Below are positions 23,247-32,947 of a stretch of 45,886 bases of DNA, piece by piece. The position numbers and the translations under genes are program-made. The first letter of the stretch is position 1; every line of letters begins with the position of its first letter. Location: NCBI GenBank assembly GCA_964344625.1, contig CAYFNZ010000006.1:1-45886 (forward strand), in the 5' to 3' direction. Origin of the DNA: JAAYEL01 sp964344625 (GTDB lineage: Bacteria; Bacillota; Clostridia; Tissierellales; Peptoniphilaceae). The notes below the pieces were generated by a model that worked only from the letters and a program-made list of their open reading frames with translations, ran no database searches and was not told the DNA's origin.

Positions 23247-23978
23247 TTAAATTATGAGTCTTTCTATTAAATATAAAATAAATAAGTGGGCTGGGTAAAA
23301 GCCATAGAAGAAATACTTATTTCCCTGCTTTCCCTTGTCACCGTTATAAAAATAAACTATAGGCCCAGCTAATAGAGCTGTTAATTGATAAACTCCCATA
23401 ATAGCCATCATAATGGCCTGCAATGGTCTTTGGTCTCTAAAAATATAGATAATTGCAATAAAGGCAATGCCATAGCCGCCATAGTCCCCTCTTAGATACT
23501 CATTAAAATAGTAAAACAAGCAAATACTAGCCAGGGCTAAAATTTTTCTATTCAAAGTATTTTTTTCACCTAAAAACTTCAAGCTGTATAGCATGCAAAG
23601 TCCAAGAGTCATGGTAATAAAAACATTTTGATGACTGGTTTCAAAAAACTTACCATAAAAAGCTAGGTCAAATGGTATTTCAGAAATTAGTGCAAAAACC
23701 GCCATCCTGGCAATATACTTCTTTATATCCCTTGTATGCATAAAGCCTTCTACAAGTAGGAATATGTATATGGGAAATGCCAATCTCCCTATTAACCTCA
23801 TTATAAAATAAGCTAATTCAAGATTTGAAGTTGAATTTGAAAAAACATCTATAGAATACCTAAGTCCTATATTATTTACATAGGCATATTTTTCAATTAC
23901 TGTAGCAGCAAAATGATCTATAAACATAGTCACTAGGGCCAGCCATTTTAGATGGGCTGCTGTAAGTTTTCTTTCCAT
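23247..23978 (-). CDS. TraX family integral membrane protein
   Basis: 243 residues with about seven or eight hydrophobic segments. The TraX-family pattern is visible: LKWLALVTMFIDHFAATVI near the start, RLIGRLAFPIYIFLLVEGF in the middle, then FALISEIPFDLAF and QNVFITMTLGL. TraX was named for pilin acetylation in F plasmids; chromosomal Firmicutes homologues are poorly characterised and may be membrane acyltransferases. Start ATG 23978 follows AAGGAG. It is a single-gene unit between the pfl operon and PFOR, with nothing nearby to suggest its substrate. Confidence 0.85.
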   Translation of the reverse strand: MERKLTAAHLKWLALVTMFIDHFAATVIEKYAYVNNIGLRYSIDVFSNSTSNLELAYFIMRLIGRLAFPIYIFLLVEGFMHTRDIKKYIARMAVFALISEIPFDLAFYGKFFETSHQNVFITMTLGLCMLYSLKFLGEKNTLNRKILALASICLFYYFNEYLRGDYGGYGIAFIAIIYIFRDQRPLQAIMMAIMGVYQLTALLAGPIVYFYNGDKGKQGNKYFFYGFYPAHLFILYLIERLII

Positions 23979-24083
23979 AAAATTCTCCTTATAGACACCT
24001 TTTTAGTATAGCATGTAGACTGATAACTTTCTAGCTAAGTTTGTATAATTATTATTAAAGTATACATTTGAAAATTTTAATAT

Positions 24084-24113
24084 TACAAAAATAAGGGACC
24101 AAATATGGTCCCC
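24084..24113 (-). terminator. Terminator after PFOR
   Basis: GGGACC-ATATTT-GGTCCC hairpin followed on the minus strand by TTATTTTTGT, about 50 bp after the stop. Confidence 0.75.
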
Positions 24114-24160
24114 TATCTGTGTATTTAATTTGTTAATATCTATTCGTAATATTAGCAATA

Positions 24161-27100
24161 TTAGTATTTCATTTCAGCCATTCTCTTGTAGCTTAAGTAC
24201 CTTTGTTTTGCAGCTTCTTCAGCTTCAGCATAAAGTTCCTTAGCTATTTCTGGGAATGATCTTTCTAATGAAGAGTATCTTACTTCACCTTGTAAGAATT
24301 CTTGGAATGAAGCTGTTGGTTCTTTTGAATCCAATACAAATGGGTTTTCTCCCTTTTCGCTTCTTCTTGGGTCATATCTATATAGGTGCCAGTAACCTGC
24401 TTCAACAGCAGCTTTTTCTCTAGCAACTGATTTACCCATACCAGTCTTCAAACCGTGGTTGATACATGGAGCGTAAGCTATAATCAATGATGGTCCGTTG
24501 TAGCTTTCTGCTTCAACAAGAGTCTTGATTAATTGATTTTGGTTAGCTCCTAGAGCAACTTGGGCTACGTATACATAACCATAAGTTGACATCATTAAAC
24601 CAAGGTCTTTCTTTCTGATCTTCTTACCAGATGCAGCGAATTTAGCAACAGCTGAAAGTGGTGTAGCCTTAGATGATTGACCACCAGTATTTGAGTAAAC
24701 TTCTGTATCAAATACAAGTACGTTTATATCTTCACCTGAAGCCATTACATGGTCAAGTCCACCAAATCCGATATCGTAAGACCAACCGTCTCCACCAAAT
24801 ATCCAAACTGATTTTTTAATCATATAGTCTTTCATGTCAACTAATTCTTTTATAAGCTTTTCAGCTTCCTTGTTATCAGAAGTGAATCCTTCAGCAGCTT
24901 CTAGGAAGGCAACTGAAGCAGCCTTTGACTTACCGTAGTCATTTTGACCTTCGATCCAGTCTTGAGCTAATTTATTTAATTCGCTATCTAAGCCAAGGTT
25001 GATGAATTCTTGCATTAAGTATCCAACTCTTTCTCTTGTCTTCTTAGTTGCTAGATACATACCAAATCCGTATTCTGCAGCATCTTCGAATAGAGAGTTA
25101 CCCCATGAAGGTCCTTGACCGTTAGCATTACATGTATATGGTGTTGAAGGAGATGAAGCACCCCAAATTGATGAACAACCTGTAGCGTTAGCTATTAGCA
25201 TTCTATCACCAAATAATTGAGTAACTAACTTAGCATATGGTGTTTCACCACAACCTGCACATGCGCCTGAGAATTCAAGTAATGGTTGTTGGAATTGAGA
25301 TCCCTTAACAGTTGTAGCTGGCATTAAGTCTGATTTATAACCAACTTTTTCATTAGCATAAGTCCAGTTATCTTTTTGGTTAGCGTATTGTTCAGCAAAT
25401 GGCTTCATAATTAAAGCTTTGTTCTTTGCAGGACATACGTCAGCACAGTTACCACAACCTGTACAGTCTTGAGTTGAAACTTGGATTCTGAAGTCATATC
25501 CTTCTAAGCCCTTGCCGATAGCTGGTTTAGAAGTAAATCCTTCAGGAGCATTAGCCTTGTCTTCTTCATTTAACAAGAATGGTCTAATTACAGCGTGTGG
25601 ACATACATATGAACATTGGTTACATTGGATACAGTTTTCCATTTGCCATTCTGGTACGTGTAAAGCTATATCTCTCTTTTCATATTGAGATGTACCTACT
25701 ATGAATTCACCATTTTCTATACCAAGGAAGGTAGATACAGGAAGTGAGTTACCTTCTTGTCTAATCATTGGTTGAACTATCTTAGTGATAAATTCAGGAA
25801 GTCCTGAAGTATCTACTGTGTGAATTTCAGCTTCTTTCCATGCTTCTGGAACCTTAACTTCTACTAGGGCATTGATACCTGCATCTACAGCATCGTAGTT
25901 CATTTGAAGAATCTTGTCACCCTTCTTACTGTAAGTGTGTTCTATAGATTCTTTTAATAATTTTGTTGCTAGGTCAATGTCAAGTACCTTTGCTAGCTTG
26001 AAGAATGCTGATTGGATAACCATGTTAGTTCTGTTTCCTAGTCCGATTTCTTCAGCTATCTTTGAAGCGTTAATTATATAGAATTTAATATCGTTATTAG
26101 CGATATATCTCTTCATTTCACCTGGAAGGTGTTCTTCTAATTCTTCTTCTGACCAAATAGTATTTAGTAAGAAAGTACCACCCTTCTTTAAGCCTTTTAC
26201 TAGGTCATAGCTGTAAACATATGATTGTTTTGAGCAAGAAACGAAGTCAGATTCGTCTAGTAAGTAAGTTGATCTAATTGGGTTTTTACCAAATCTTAAG
26301 TGAGATACAGTTAAACCACCTGACTTCTTAGAGTCATAGTCGAAGTATCCTTGAGCGTACATGTCAGTGTTATCACCGATAATCTTAATAGCTTGCTTGT
26401 TAGCACCAACTGTACCGTCAGATCCGAATCCCCAGAACTTACATCTTGTAGTTCCTTCTTCAACTATTCTTACTTCTTCTTTAACTTCTAGAGATGTATT
26501 TGTAACATCATCAACTATACTGATAGTAAATCTATCTTTTGGTTGATCTAATTTTAAGTTGTCAAATACTGTATTGATATGTGTAGGAGTTGTATCCTTT
26601 GAACCTAAACCATATCTACCACCTACTACTATAGGGGCATTTTCTTGGCCGAAGTAAACATTTCTAACTTCTAGGTATAGAGGTTCTCCTGCAGCACCTT
26701 TTTCTTTAGTTCTATCTAAAACTGCAATCTTCTTAACAGTTTTTGGCATAGCTGCTAGGAAGTGTTCTTTAGAGAATGGTCTGAATAATCTAACCTTTAG
26801 TAAACCTACTTTTTCTCCCTTTGCAACTAGTCTATCAACTACTTCTTCTGAAGCTTCACATACTGAACCCATCGCTACGATTACATGTTCAGCATCTTCA
26901 GCACCATAGTAGTTAAATAGTGAGTAATTTCTTCCAGTTTTTTCAGAAACTTTCTTGAAGTATTCTTCAGCTATTGGAATCATTTCCATGTAAGCTGTGT
27001 TAGAAGCTTCAACTGATTGGAAGTAAATATCAGGGCCTTGTGCAGTACCCATAGTCTTTGGTCTTGATGGGTTTAATGATGCATCTCTAAATTTCTTTAC

Positions 27101-27697
27101 TGCATCAAAGTCAAGCATTTCCGCTAATTCATCATAGTCCCAAACTTCGATTTTTTGAATTTCGTGAGAAGTTCTAAATCCGTCAAAGAAATGTACGAAT
27201 GGTAGTCTTCCCTTGATTGCTGATAAGTGAGCAACCGCTGCTAAGTCCATAGCTTCTTGTACTGAACTTGATGAAATCATACAGAAACCTGTAGCTCTTG
27301 CAGCCATTACGTCTTGGTGGTCACCATATATAGAAAGTGCGTGTGAAGCCAAAGCTCTCGCTGCTACGTGAAATACGCCTGGTAGCCTTTCACCTGCAAT
27401 TTTATACATATTAGGAATCATTAGTAATAATCCTTGTGAAGCAGTATATGTACTTGTTAATGCTCCCGCTACTAAGGAGCCATGCACTGCACCTGCAGCA
27501 CCTGCTTCTGATTGCATTTCTACAACGTTAACTGTTTGACCGAACACATTCTTTCTTCCATGAGCTGCCCATTCATCAACATATTCAGCCATGTTTGATG
27601 ATGGTGTGATAGGATAGATAGCTGCAACTTCTGAAAAAGCATAAGCCACATGAGCGGCTGCAGTGTTACCATCCATAGTTTTCATAACTCTTGCCAT
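24161..27697 (-). CDS. nifJ: Pyruvate:ferredoxin (flavodoxin) oxidoreductase, single-chain
   Basis: 1,178 residues, the usual single-polypeptide length. Order: alpha-like N-terminal domain (YAFSEVAAIYPITPSSNMAE), gamma domain around residue 430 (FWGFGSDGTVGANKQAIKI), a ferredoxin insert with two [4Fe-4S] motifs (CIQCNQCSYVCPHAV and CTGCGNCADVCPAKN), then the TPP-binding beta part (SGACAGCGETPYAK, GGDGWSYDIGFGGLDHV, NTGGQSSKATP). It oxidises pyruvate with CoA to acetyl-CoA and CO2 and reduces ferredoxin. Start ATG 27697 follows AGGAGG. With PFL next door the cell has two ways to split pyruvate, giving either formate or reduced ferredoxin. Confidence 0.97.
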   Translation of the reverse strand: MARVMKTMDGNTAAAHVAYAFSEVAAIYPITPSSNMAEYVDEWAAHGRKNVFGQTVNVVEMQSEAGAAGAVHGSLVAGALTSTYTASQGLLLMIPNMYKIAGERLPGVFHVAARALASHALSIYGDHQDVMAARATGFCMISSSSVQEAMDLAAVAHLSAIKGRLPFVHFFDGFRTSHEIQKIEVWDYDELAEMLDFDAVKKFRDASLNPSRPKTMGTAQGPDIYFQSVEASNTAYMEMIPIAEEYFKKVSEKTGRNYSLFNYYGAEDAEHVIVAMGSVCEASEEVVDRLVAKGEKVGLLKVRLFRPFSKEHFLAAMPKTVKKIAVLDRTKEKGAAGEPLYLEVRNVYFGQENAPIVVGGRYGLGSKDTTPTHINTVFDNLKLDQPKDRFTISIVDDVTNTSLEVKEEVRIVEEGTTRCKFWGFGSDGTVGANKQAIKIIGDNTDMYAQGYFDYDSKKSGGLTVSHLRFGKNPIRSTYLLDESDFVSCSKQSYVYSYDLVKGLKKGGTFLLNTIWSEEELEEHLPGEMKRYIANNDIKFYIINASKIAEEIGLGNRTNMVIQSAFFKLAKVLDIDLATKLLKESIEHTYSKKGDKILQMNYDAVDAGINALVEVKVPEAWKEAEIHTVDTSGLPEFITKIVQPMIRQEGNSLPVSTFLGIENGEFIVGTSQYEKRDIALHVPEWQMENCIQCNQCSYVCPHAVIRPFLLNEEDKANAPEGFTSKPAIGKGLEGYDFRIQVSTQDCTGCGNCADVCPAKNKALIMKPFAEQYANQKDNWTYANEKVGYKSDLMPATTVKGSQFQQPLLEFSGACAGCGETPYAKLVTQLFGDRMLIANATGCSSIWGASSPSTPYTCNANGQGPSWGNSLFEDAAEYGFGMYLATKKTRERVGYLMQEFINLGLDSELNKLAQDWIEGQNDYGKSKAASVAFLEAAEGFTSDNKEAEKLIKELVDMKDYMIKKSVWIFGGDGWSYDIGFGGLDHVMASGEDINVLVFDTEVYSNTGGQSSKATPLSAVAKFAASGKKIRKKDLGLMMSTYGYVYVAQVALGANQNQLIKTLVEAESYNGPSLIIAYAPCINHGLKTGMGKSVAREKAAVEAGYWHLYRYDPRRSEKGENPFVLDSKEPTASFQEFLQGEVRYSSLERSFPEIAKELYAEAEEAAKQRYLSYKRMAEMKY

Positions 27698-27747
27698 AAA
27701 TTCCTCCTAAAATTATTGTTAGATATGTAAATTTGCTAACTACTAAT

Positions 27748-27776
27748 ATTATATTATTCATAATGTTAATAGTCAA
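27748..27776 (-). promoter_or_regulatory. Strong sigma-A promoter of PFOR
   Basis: Minus strand TTGACT (27776-27771), 17-bp spacer, TATAAT (27753-27748). The start near 27741 gives a 44-nt leader. No dyad overlaps it, consistent with constitutive high expression. Confidence 0.8.
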
Positions 27777-27777
27777 A

Positions 27778-27828
27778 CACCCCTAAAGGCTAAACTAACT
27801 AATTAAGCCCTTTTGGCGGTTTTTTATC
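27778..27828 (+). terminator. Plus-facing terminator-like hairpin with no plus-strand gene before it
   Basis: CCTAAAGGCT...AGCCCTTTTGG imperfect stem followed by CGGTTTTTT on the plus strand, just upstream of the PFOR promoter. Nothing on the plus strand ends here. The rest of 27829-27942 is AT-rich with no feature I can support. Confidence 0.35.
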
Positions 27829-27942
27829 CAGCAATTTTTAAGTTTTTTTCTTATTTAACAATATCTCTTACACTAATATTCATGGTATAAAAATTATTAA
27901 TTTAGACCATTTAGATTTTTAATTATACTTGTATTTAAAACG

Positions 27943-27981
27943 CAAAAAAACTGATCATAGCTTAGGCTATTAATCAGTTTT
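27943..27981 (-). terminator. Terminator after hprK
   Basis: AAACTGATTA-ATAGC/GCTAT-GATCAGTTT hairpin followed on the minus strand by TTTTTTTGCG, 36 bp after the restored hprK stop. Confidence 0.8.
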
Positions 27982-28016
27982 CATAACATAAGGTTGACTA
28001 ACATGGCTATATTCTG

Positions 28017-29113
28017 CTAACCTAGGTTTCTGTCTTTTTCAGGGTTAATTTCCTTAAATAACCTATTGGTTAACTCTATGGNNNNNNNNNNNNNNNNNNN
28101 NNNNNNNNNNNNNNNNNNNNNNNNNNNNNNNNNNNNNNNNNNNNNNNNNNNNNNNNNNNNNNNNNNNNNNNNNNNNNNNNNTTTCTGTCTTTTTCAGGGT
28201 TAATTTCCTTAAATAACCTATTGGTTAACTCTATGGCAGAATTGTATCCGAAAAGTTTTTGCCTATGATTTCTCGTAGCCACTTCAATTATCATGGCAAT
28301 ATTTCTACCTGGTCTTACAGGCACTGTCAATTTTGGAACCTTTACATCAAGGATACTCGCATATTCTTCATCAAGCCCCAACCTATCATATTCCTTCTCT
28401 TCATCCCAGTCTTCTAGGTCAATAATTAAATCGATGGAAGTCTGTCCCTTTACCGAACCAGTACCATATAGACTTCTTATATCTAGGATACCTATTCCCC
28501 TTATCTCCATAAAATGCCTTATGTTCTCAGGTGACCTTCCATAAAGCTTGTCATCGATTTTTATAATTTCGACAACGTCATCTGCAACCAACCTATGGCC
28601 TTTTGTTATCAAGTCTAGACCAGTTTCTGACTTACCAACTGATGACCTTCCCCTAATTAAGACGCCTGAACCAAATACTTCTAGTAGGCCCCCATGAATG
28701 GTCTCTTCTTCTGCAAGATATTCTTCAAGTACGTAGTTTAACTTACCTATAAGTTTAGTAGTGGCATAAGAAGACCTCAAAAGAGTCTTATTATAGTATT
28801 TTGCCAAATCGATTATATCCTGTGTTACCACCCTGTCATATGAAAAAATTATACAAGGTATATCATATGAAAGTATCCCCCTAAGCCTTTCATATCTTAA
28901 CTCAGGTGTTAGGGACATATAATAGCTGTACTCAACATTGCCGATTATCTGGATTCTTTTGTGGGGAAATTCACCCATATAACCTGTTAATTGTAGGCCG
29001 GGTCTATTAACGTTTTTATTAGAGATTTTAATCTCCATATAGTCAGTGCTAGTTGTGATAGGTACCAAGCCTATCTCTTCAGCAATTTTATGCAAGTAAA
29101 TAAATTTATCCAT
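28017..29113 (-). CDS. hprK: HPr kinase/phosphorylase, split by a false gap
   Basis: Start ATG 29113 follows GGAGGAG. 310 residues read cleanly to PEKDR at the edge of a 100-N gap. Since 28182-28236 is repeated at 28027-28081, the gap can be closed on paper; the frame then continues NLG and stops at TAG 28017-28019, giving 313 residues, the normal size. Walker A is RGRSSVGKSETG near residue 150, followed by the family segments FMEIRGIGILDIRSLYG and VRPGRNIAMIIEVA. The enzyme phosphorylates HPr on Ser46 and reverses it, setting carbon catabolite control. It is the last gene of pepP-uvrC-hprK, a gene order seen in related anaerobes. No HPr or PTS gene is in the window. Confidence 0.93.
28027..28236. 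other. False assembly gap: 55-bp identical ends around 100 N in hprK
   Basis: 28027-28081 equals 28182-28236, with 100 Ns between. Same artefact and same overlap length as at 18768. Merging the copies restores a complete hprK with a stop codon, which supports the false-gap view. Confidence 0.92.
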
Positions 29114-29151
29114 TATTAAAACTCCTCCAAATTCTAAAGATCCTGATAATA

Positions 29152-31002
29152 TTAGTCATTTTTATCCTCATTACCTGACCTAAAATAATCATAAATATTT
29201 TGAGCCACCGTCTTGGTAATTCCCGGGCATTCAACAAGCTCATCAACCGAAGCCTTCTTGATGGCATCAAAACTCTTAAAATGCTTATATAAGTTTTCAA
29301 GACGTTTTTTACCAACGCCTTCAATTTTTGTAAGTTCACTTGTGGTTATAGAACTTGTCCTTAGCTTGTTATGGTAGTCAATCGCAAACCTATGGACCTC
29401 TTCCTGTATGTCGTACAAGAACCTATAGACAGCGGTATTTTTGTCTAAATCAATTTCCCTACCCTGTATCACAATCGCCCTTGTCTTGTGCTTGTCATCT
29501 TTAGCAAGACCTATCACCTTGATATCAAAACCAAAGCTTTCTATTACACTTTCAGCAACATTTACATGTCCCTTACCACCATCCATGATAATCAAATCAG
29601 GCAGGTGCCCAAAGCCAGATTGCTTAGTTTCAGCACTCAAGGCCCTCTTAAATCTCCTAGTTAAAACTTCTGTCATAGAACCATAGTCGTCTGGACCTTC
29701 TACTGTATTTATCTTAAACTTCCTATATTCTTTTTTAGCCTTTTTACCATCTTCGTAAACCACCATGGAACCAACGGAATTTACCCCTGATGTGTTAGAT
29801 ATGTCATATGCCTCTATCCTATTTATAGGGGAAATGCCTAGGGCTTTTTCAAGATTCTTTAAGCCGAGATTTTTCTTTCTTTCCCTTTCCTCCCTTTTTC
29901 TAAGGAATTCATCAAGCATTTTCTCAGCATTTTCAAAGGCCAGTTGAACCAGCTGGTATTTTTCACCTCTTTGAGGTTGATGGATTCTAACCTTCCTCTT
30001 CATCTTATCCTGCAAGAGGTCTTCTATTAGATCCTTATCATCTGGCAGCTTATCAACTAGGATTTCTTTTGGTACAAAACTAGTATTCAAGTAAAATTGC
30101 TTCATAAAAGAAGACATAATCTCACTTTCCTGGTCATCCCATGTGTCGTCCATGATAAAGTGCTTTCTATCAACGACTTTCCCATCCCTCATAAAATAAA
30201 TCTGAGCACAGACAAATGGTCCCTTCTTAAACAAGGCAACCACATCTATATTTTGGCCGTTTACATTGGTCACCTTTTGCTTTTCCATCAAGGCTTGGAT
30301 AGAAGTTAGGTAATCCCTGTATTCCGCTGCCTTCTCATAAAGTAGGTTTTTAGAATAGTAAAGCATTTGGTCCCTTAAATAAGAGTTTAGCTTTTCTTCC
30401 TTACCCTTTAGGAAGTCAACAATGCTCTTAATGTTGTCCATGTAAATTTTTTCATCAGCCTTGCCCACACAAGGGGCATCGCACTTGCCGATATAGTAAT
30501 TTAGGCAGGGTCTTTTAAGCCTAGCCCCCTTATCAAAGTTTAGATTACAAGTCCTGATTTTAAAAATCGTTTGCAGCAAATCTATAATGTCATTTACGGC
30601 AAAGGCATTTGGGTAGGGTCCAAAGTATTGGTTATCGTCATTTCCAACACTTCTAACCTTCATGACTCTTGGGAATTTTTCATTTGTAATCATAATATAA
30701 GGGTATTGTTTATCATCCCTAAGAAGGATGTTGTAGTGGGGCCTATGTTCTTTTATAAAATTTGATTCTAGAACTAAAGCTTCAACCTCAGTTTCAACAA
30801 TTATGTATTCAAAGCTGTCAATTTTTTCCACCATCTTAATTACTTTCATGGACTTGTTTGCATCGTTTTGAAAATATGATCTCACCCTATTTTTAAGGTT
30901 TTTGGCCTTGCCTACATATATTATCTTGTCATCTTTATCTTTCATTAAGTAAACTCCCGGTTTTTCTGGGAGTCTACTTAATTCATATTTAAAATCCTTC
31001 AT
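29152..31002 (-). CDS. uvrC: UvrABC system protein C, excinuclease subunit
   Basis: 616 residues with all domains: GIY-YIG nuclease at the N-terminus (GVYLMKDKDDKIIYVGKAKN), a Cys-bearing segment (CNLNFDKGARLKRPCLNYYIGKCDAPCVG in pieces), a UVR helix near residue 205, an RNase H-like nuclease (EAYDISNTSGVNSVGSMVVY; later LIIMDGGKGHVN) and a C-terminal helix-hairpin-helix pair (IEGVGKKRLENLYKHF, CPGITKTVAQNIYDYF). It cuts both sides of a lesion in nucleotide excision repair. The ATG overlaps the pepP stop (TAATG). hprK follows after 38 bp. Confidence 0.97.
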   Translation of the reverse strand: MKDFKYELSRLPEKPGVYLMKDKDDKIIYVGKAKNLKNRVRSYFQNDANKSMKVIKMVEKIDSFEYIIVETEVEALVLESNFIKEHRPHYNILLRDDKQYPYIMITNEKFPRVMKVRSVGNDDNQYFGPYPNAFAVNDIIDLLQTIFKIRTCNLNFDKGARLKRPCLNYYIGKCDAPCVGKADEKIYMDNIKSIVDFLKGKEEKLNSYLRDQMLYYSKNLLYEKAAEYRDYLTSIQALMEKQKVTNVNGQNIDVVALFKKGPFVCAQIYFMRDGKVVDRKHFIMDDTWDDQESEIMSSFMKQFYLNTSFVPKEILVDKLPDDKDLIEDLLQDKMKRKVRIHQPQRGEKYQLVQLAFENAEKMLDEFLRKREERERKKNLGLKNLEKALGISPINRIEAYDISNTSGVNSVGSMVVYEDGKKAKKEYRKFKINTVEGPDDYGSMTEVLTRRFKRALSAETKQSGFGHLPDLIIMDGGKGHVNVAESVIESFGFDIKVIGLAKDDKHKTRAIVIQGREIDLDKNTAVYRFLYDIQEEVHRFAIDYHNKLRTSSITTSELTKIEGVGKKRLENLYKHFKSFDAIKKASVDELVECPGITKTVAQNIYDYFRSGNEDKND

Positions 31003-32762
31003 TAAATCTCAGCTGTAGCCCTGATTAGATAATCAAGTTCCGCCCCTTCCAACATATCCTTTAACTTTTCTCTACACGCTTTATTGTAATCATTTAGCCA
31101 TTTGATTTCCCAGTCATCTAGCATGGACTTTTCAACCGGTCTTGTATCCAATGGCACATATGAAAGTGCTTCCATTTCATAGTAGTTTTCATACATCGAT
31201 TTTTTAACATAAACAATATTTTCAATTCTTATACCATGCTTTCCTTCGATATAGATACCTGGTTCAATTGAAAATACCATACCTTCTTCTAAAGAAATTC
31301 CTGTTTCTTTCCTGCTTAAGCTCATTGGACCTTCATGAACTCCTAGGACAAAGCCTACCCCATGACCTGTACCATGGTTAAAGTCTAGACCTTCCTTGTT
31401 CATTGGATACCTACAGATAGCATCAAGAGCAACCCCTGTAGTATTTTTCATGAATTTTGCAGTAATTGTCGCAATATGAGCCTTTAAGGTCAAGGTATAA
31501 TGCTTCTTTTCTTCTTCAGTTAATTGGCCTAAAGCTAAAGTTCTTGTGATGTCAGTTGTTCCATCCAAGTATTGGCCACCACTGTCTACAAGATATAGGC
31601 CACTATTTGTTAATGTCGCAGGTTTAACCTTATTTGGATCATAGTGCGGCATAGCAGCATTAGGGCCATAGGCTGAAATTGTACCAAATGATGGTTCTAT
31701 AAATAGGTCTTCTTCCTTTCTAAAGTCAAGAAGCTTATTTGCAGCCATCACTTCATCAATATTGCCTGTTGATACTCCAGTTTCAAGCCAAGAGAAGAAC
31801 CTAACTAGGGCTCTGGCATCTTTTAAGAAGGCATTTTTCAAATTGGCAATTTCCACATCATTTTTCAAAGCCTTCATCAAGGTTGTTAAGTTAATGCCTT
31901 TTTTCACTCTTACATTTCTATTTAAGTTTTGGTAAATCAAAACGTTGGTCCTTGCCGGATCAAGGTAGATAATGCTCTTTCCAGGTATTTCCTTGATTTT
32001 TTCATAGATACTATCGTATTCGAAAACATCTACCCCTCTTGTTTGTAGGTAGTCCATCACTTGGTCGTCTAATTTTTTAGGGTCTATAAATAGGCTGACT
32101 TCGTCATGGGTCACAAGGGCAAAAGATATGAATATTGGGGTTGCTGTTATATCATTTCCCCTTAGGTTAAATAGATAGGCTATGTCTTCAAGGGCACCTA
32201 TAAAGAAATAGTCTACCCCTCTTTGCTTCATCATAGCTCTCACTATCTTTAATCTATCTTCATAGCTTTGGCCTGAATATTTTTCATCAAATATAAAAAT
32301 CTTATCTTTTGGCAGGTTTGGTCTGTCTTCTGTCCAGATTTCTGAAATAAAGTCTAGGTCAGTTCTGATAATCTTGTCTCCAAATTTAGAAGACATGTCA
32401 TCATAGGCTTGAAGCGAAAGGCATTTGCCATCTAAGCCTACCCTTCCAAATTCAGGAACCTCTTGGTTGATAAATTCTAAATAATCAATATCAATTCCCA
32501 TCTTGTAAAGCTTAAATGGACCATCACCAAGCTCCCTATCCGCTTGGGTAAAGTATCTTCCATCTGTCCATAAACCAGCCTTGTCTTGGGTTATTACTGC
32601 TGTTCCAGCTGAGCCTGTAAAGCCTGATATAAATTCTCTAGTTTTATAATAGTCTGGAAGATATTCTGATTGATGCGGATCTGAACTTGGTACAACATAG
32701 GCATCAATATTAAATTCTTTCATTTTTTCTCTTAATAAATCAATTTTTTTGTATATATTCAT
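31002..32762 (-). CDS. pepP: Xaa-Pro aminopeptidase (M24B), long form
   Basis: 586 residues, the long type with two N-terminal creatinase-like domains (about 1-310) before the pita-bread catalytic domain. Metal ligands are visible in YLVDSGGQYLDGTTDITRT, the His motif NHGTGHGVGFVLGVHEGP, then SIEPGIY and HGIRIEN. It removes N-terminal residues before proline, complementing the M17 enzyme in peptide breakdown. Start ATG 32762 follows GGAGGAG. First gene of the pepP-uvrC-hprK operon; the product has no signal peptide and is cytosolic. Confidence 0.94.
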   Translation of the reverse strand: MNIYKKIDLLREKMKEFNIDAYVVPSSDPHQSEYLPDYYKTREFISGFTGSAGTAVITQDKAGLWTDGRYFTQADRELGDGPFKLYKMGIDIDYLEFINQEVPEFGRVGLDGKCLSLQAYDDMSSKFGDKIIRTDLDFISEIWTEDRPNLPKDKIFIFDEKYSGQSYEDRLKIVRAMMKQRGVDYFFIGALEDIAYLFNLRGNDITATPIFISFALVTHDEVSLFIDPKKLDDQVMDYLQTRGVDVFEYDSIYEKIKEIPGKSIIYLDPARTNVLIYQNLNRNVRVKKGINLTTLMKALKNDVEIANLKNAFLKDARALVRFFSWLETGVSTGNIDEVMAANKLLDFRKEEDLFIEPSFGTISAYGPNAAMPHYDPNKVKPATLTNSGLYLVDSGGQYLDGTTDITRTLALGQLTEEEKKHYTLTLKAHIATITAKFMKNTTGVALDAICRYPMNKEGLDFNHGTGHGVGFVLGVHEGPMSLSRKETGISLEEGMVFSIEPGIYIEGKHGIRIENIVYVKKSMYENYYEMEALSYVPLDTRPVEKSMLDDWEIKWLNDYNKACREKLKDMLEGAELDYLIRATAEI

Positions 32763-32947
32763 GACTCCTCCAAAATATTCTTTTTTATTATTCTATCAAA
32801 TATTTTGCAATTTCGCTATTTTCAGCTACAATAATATAATGTATAAAAAGCTTGTAAAGCGATATAATTAAATATAAATATCATCAAAATTTTCATCAAT
32901 GGAAATATAGTCCTTGATAGAGCAGATGATATCAAGGAGGAGAAATT

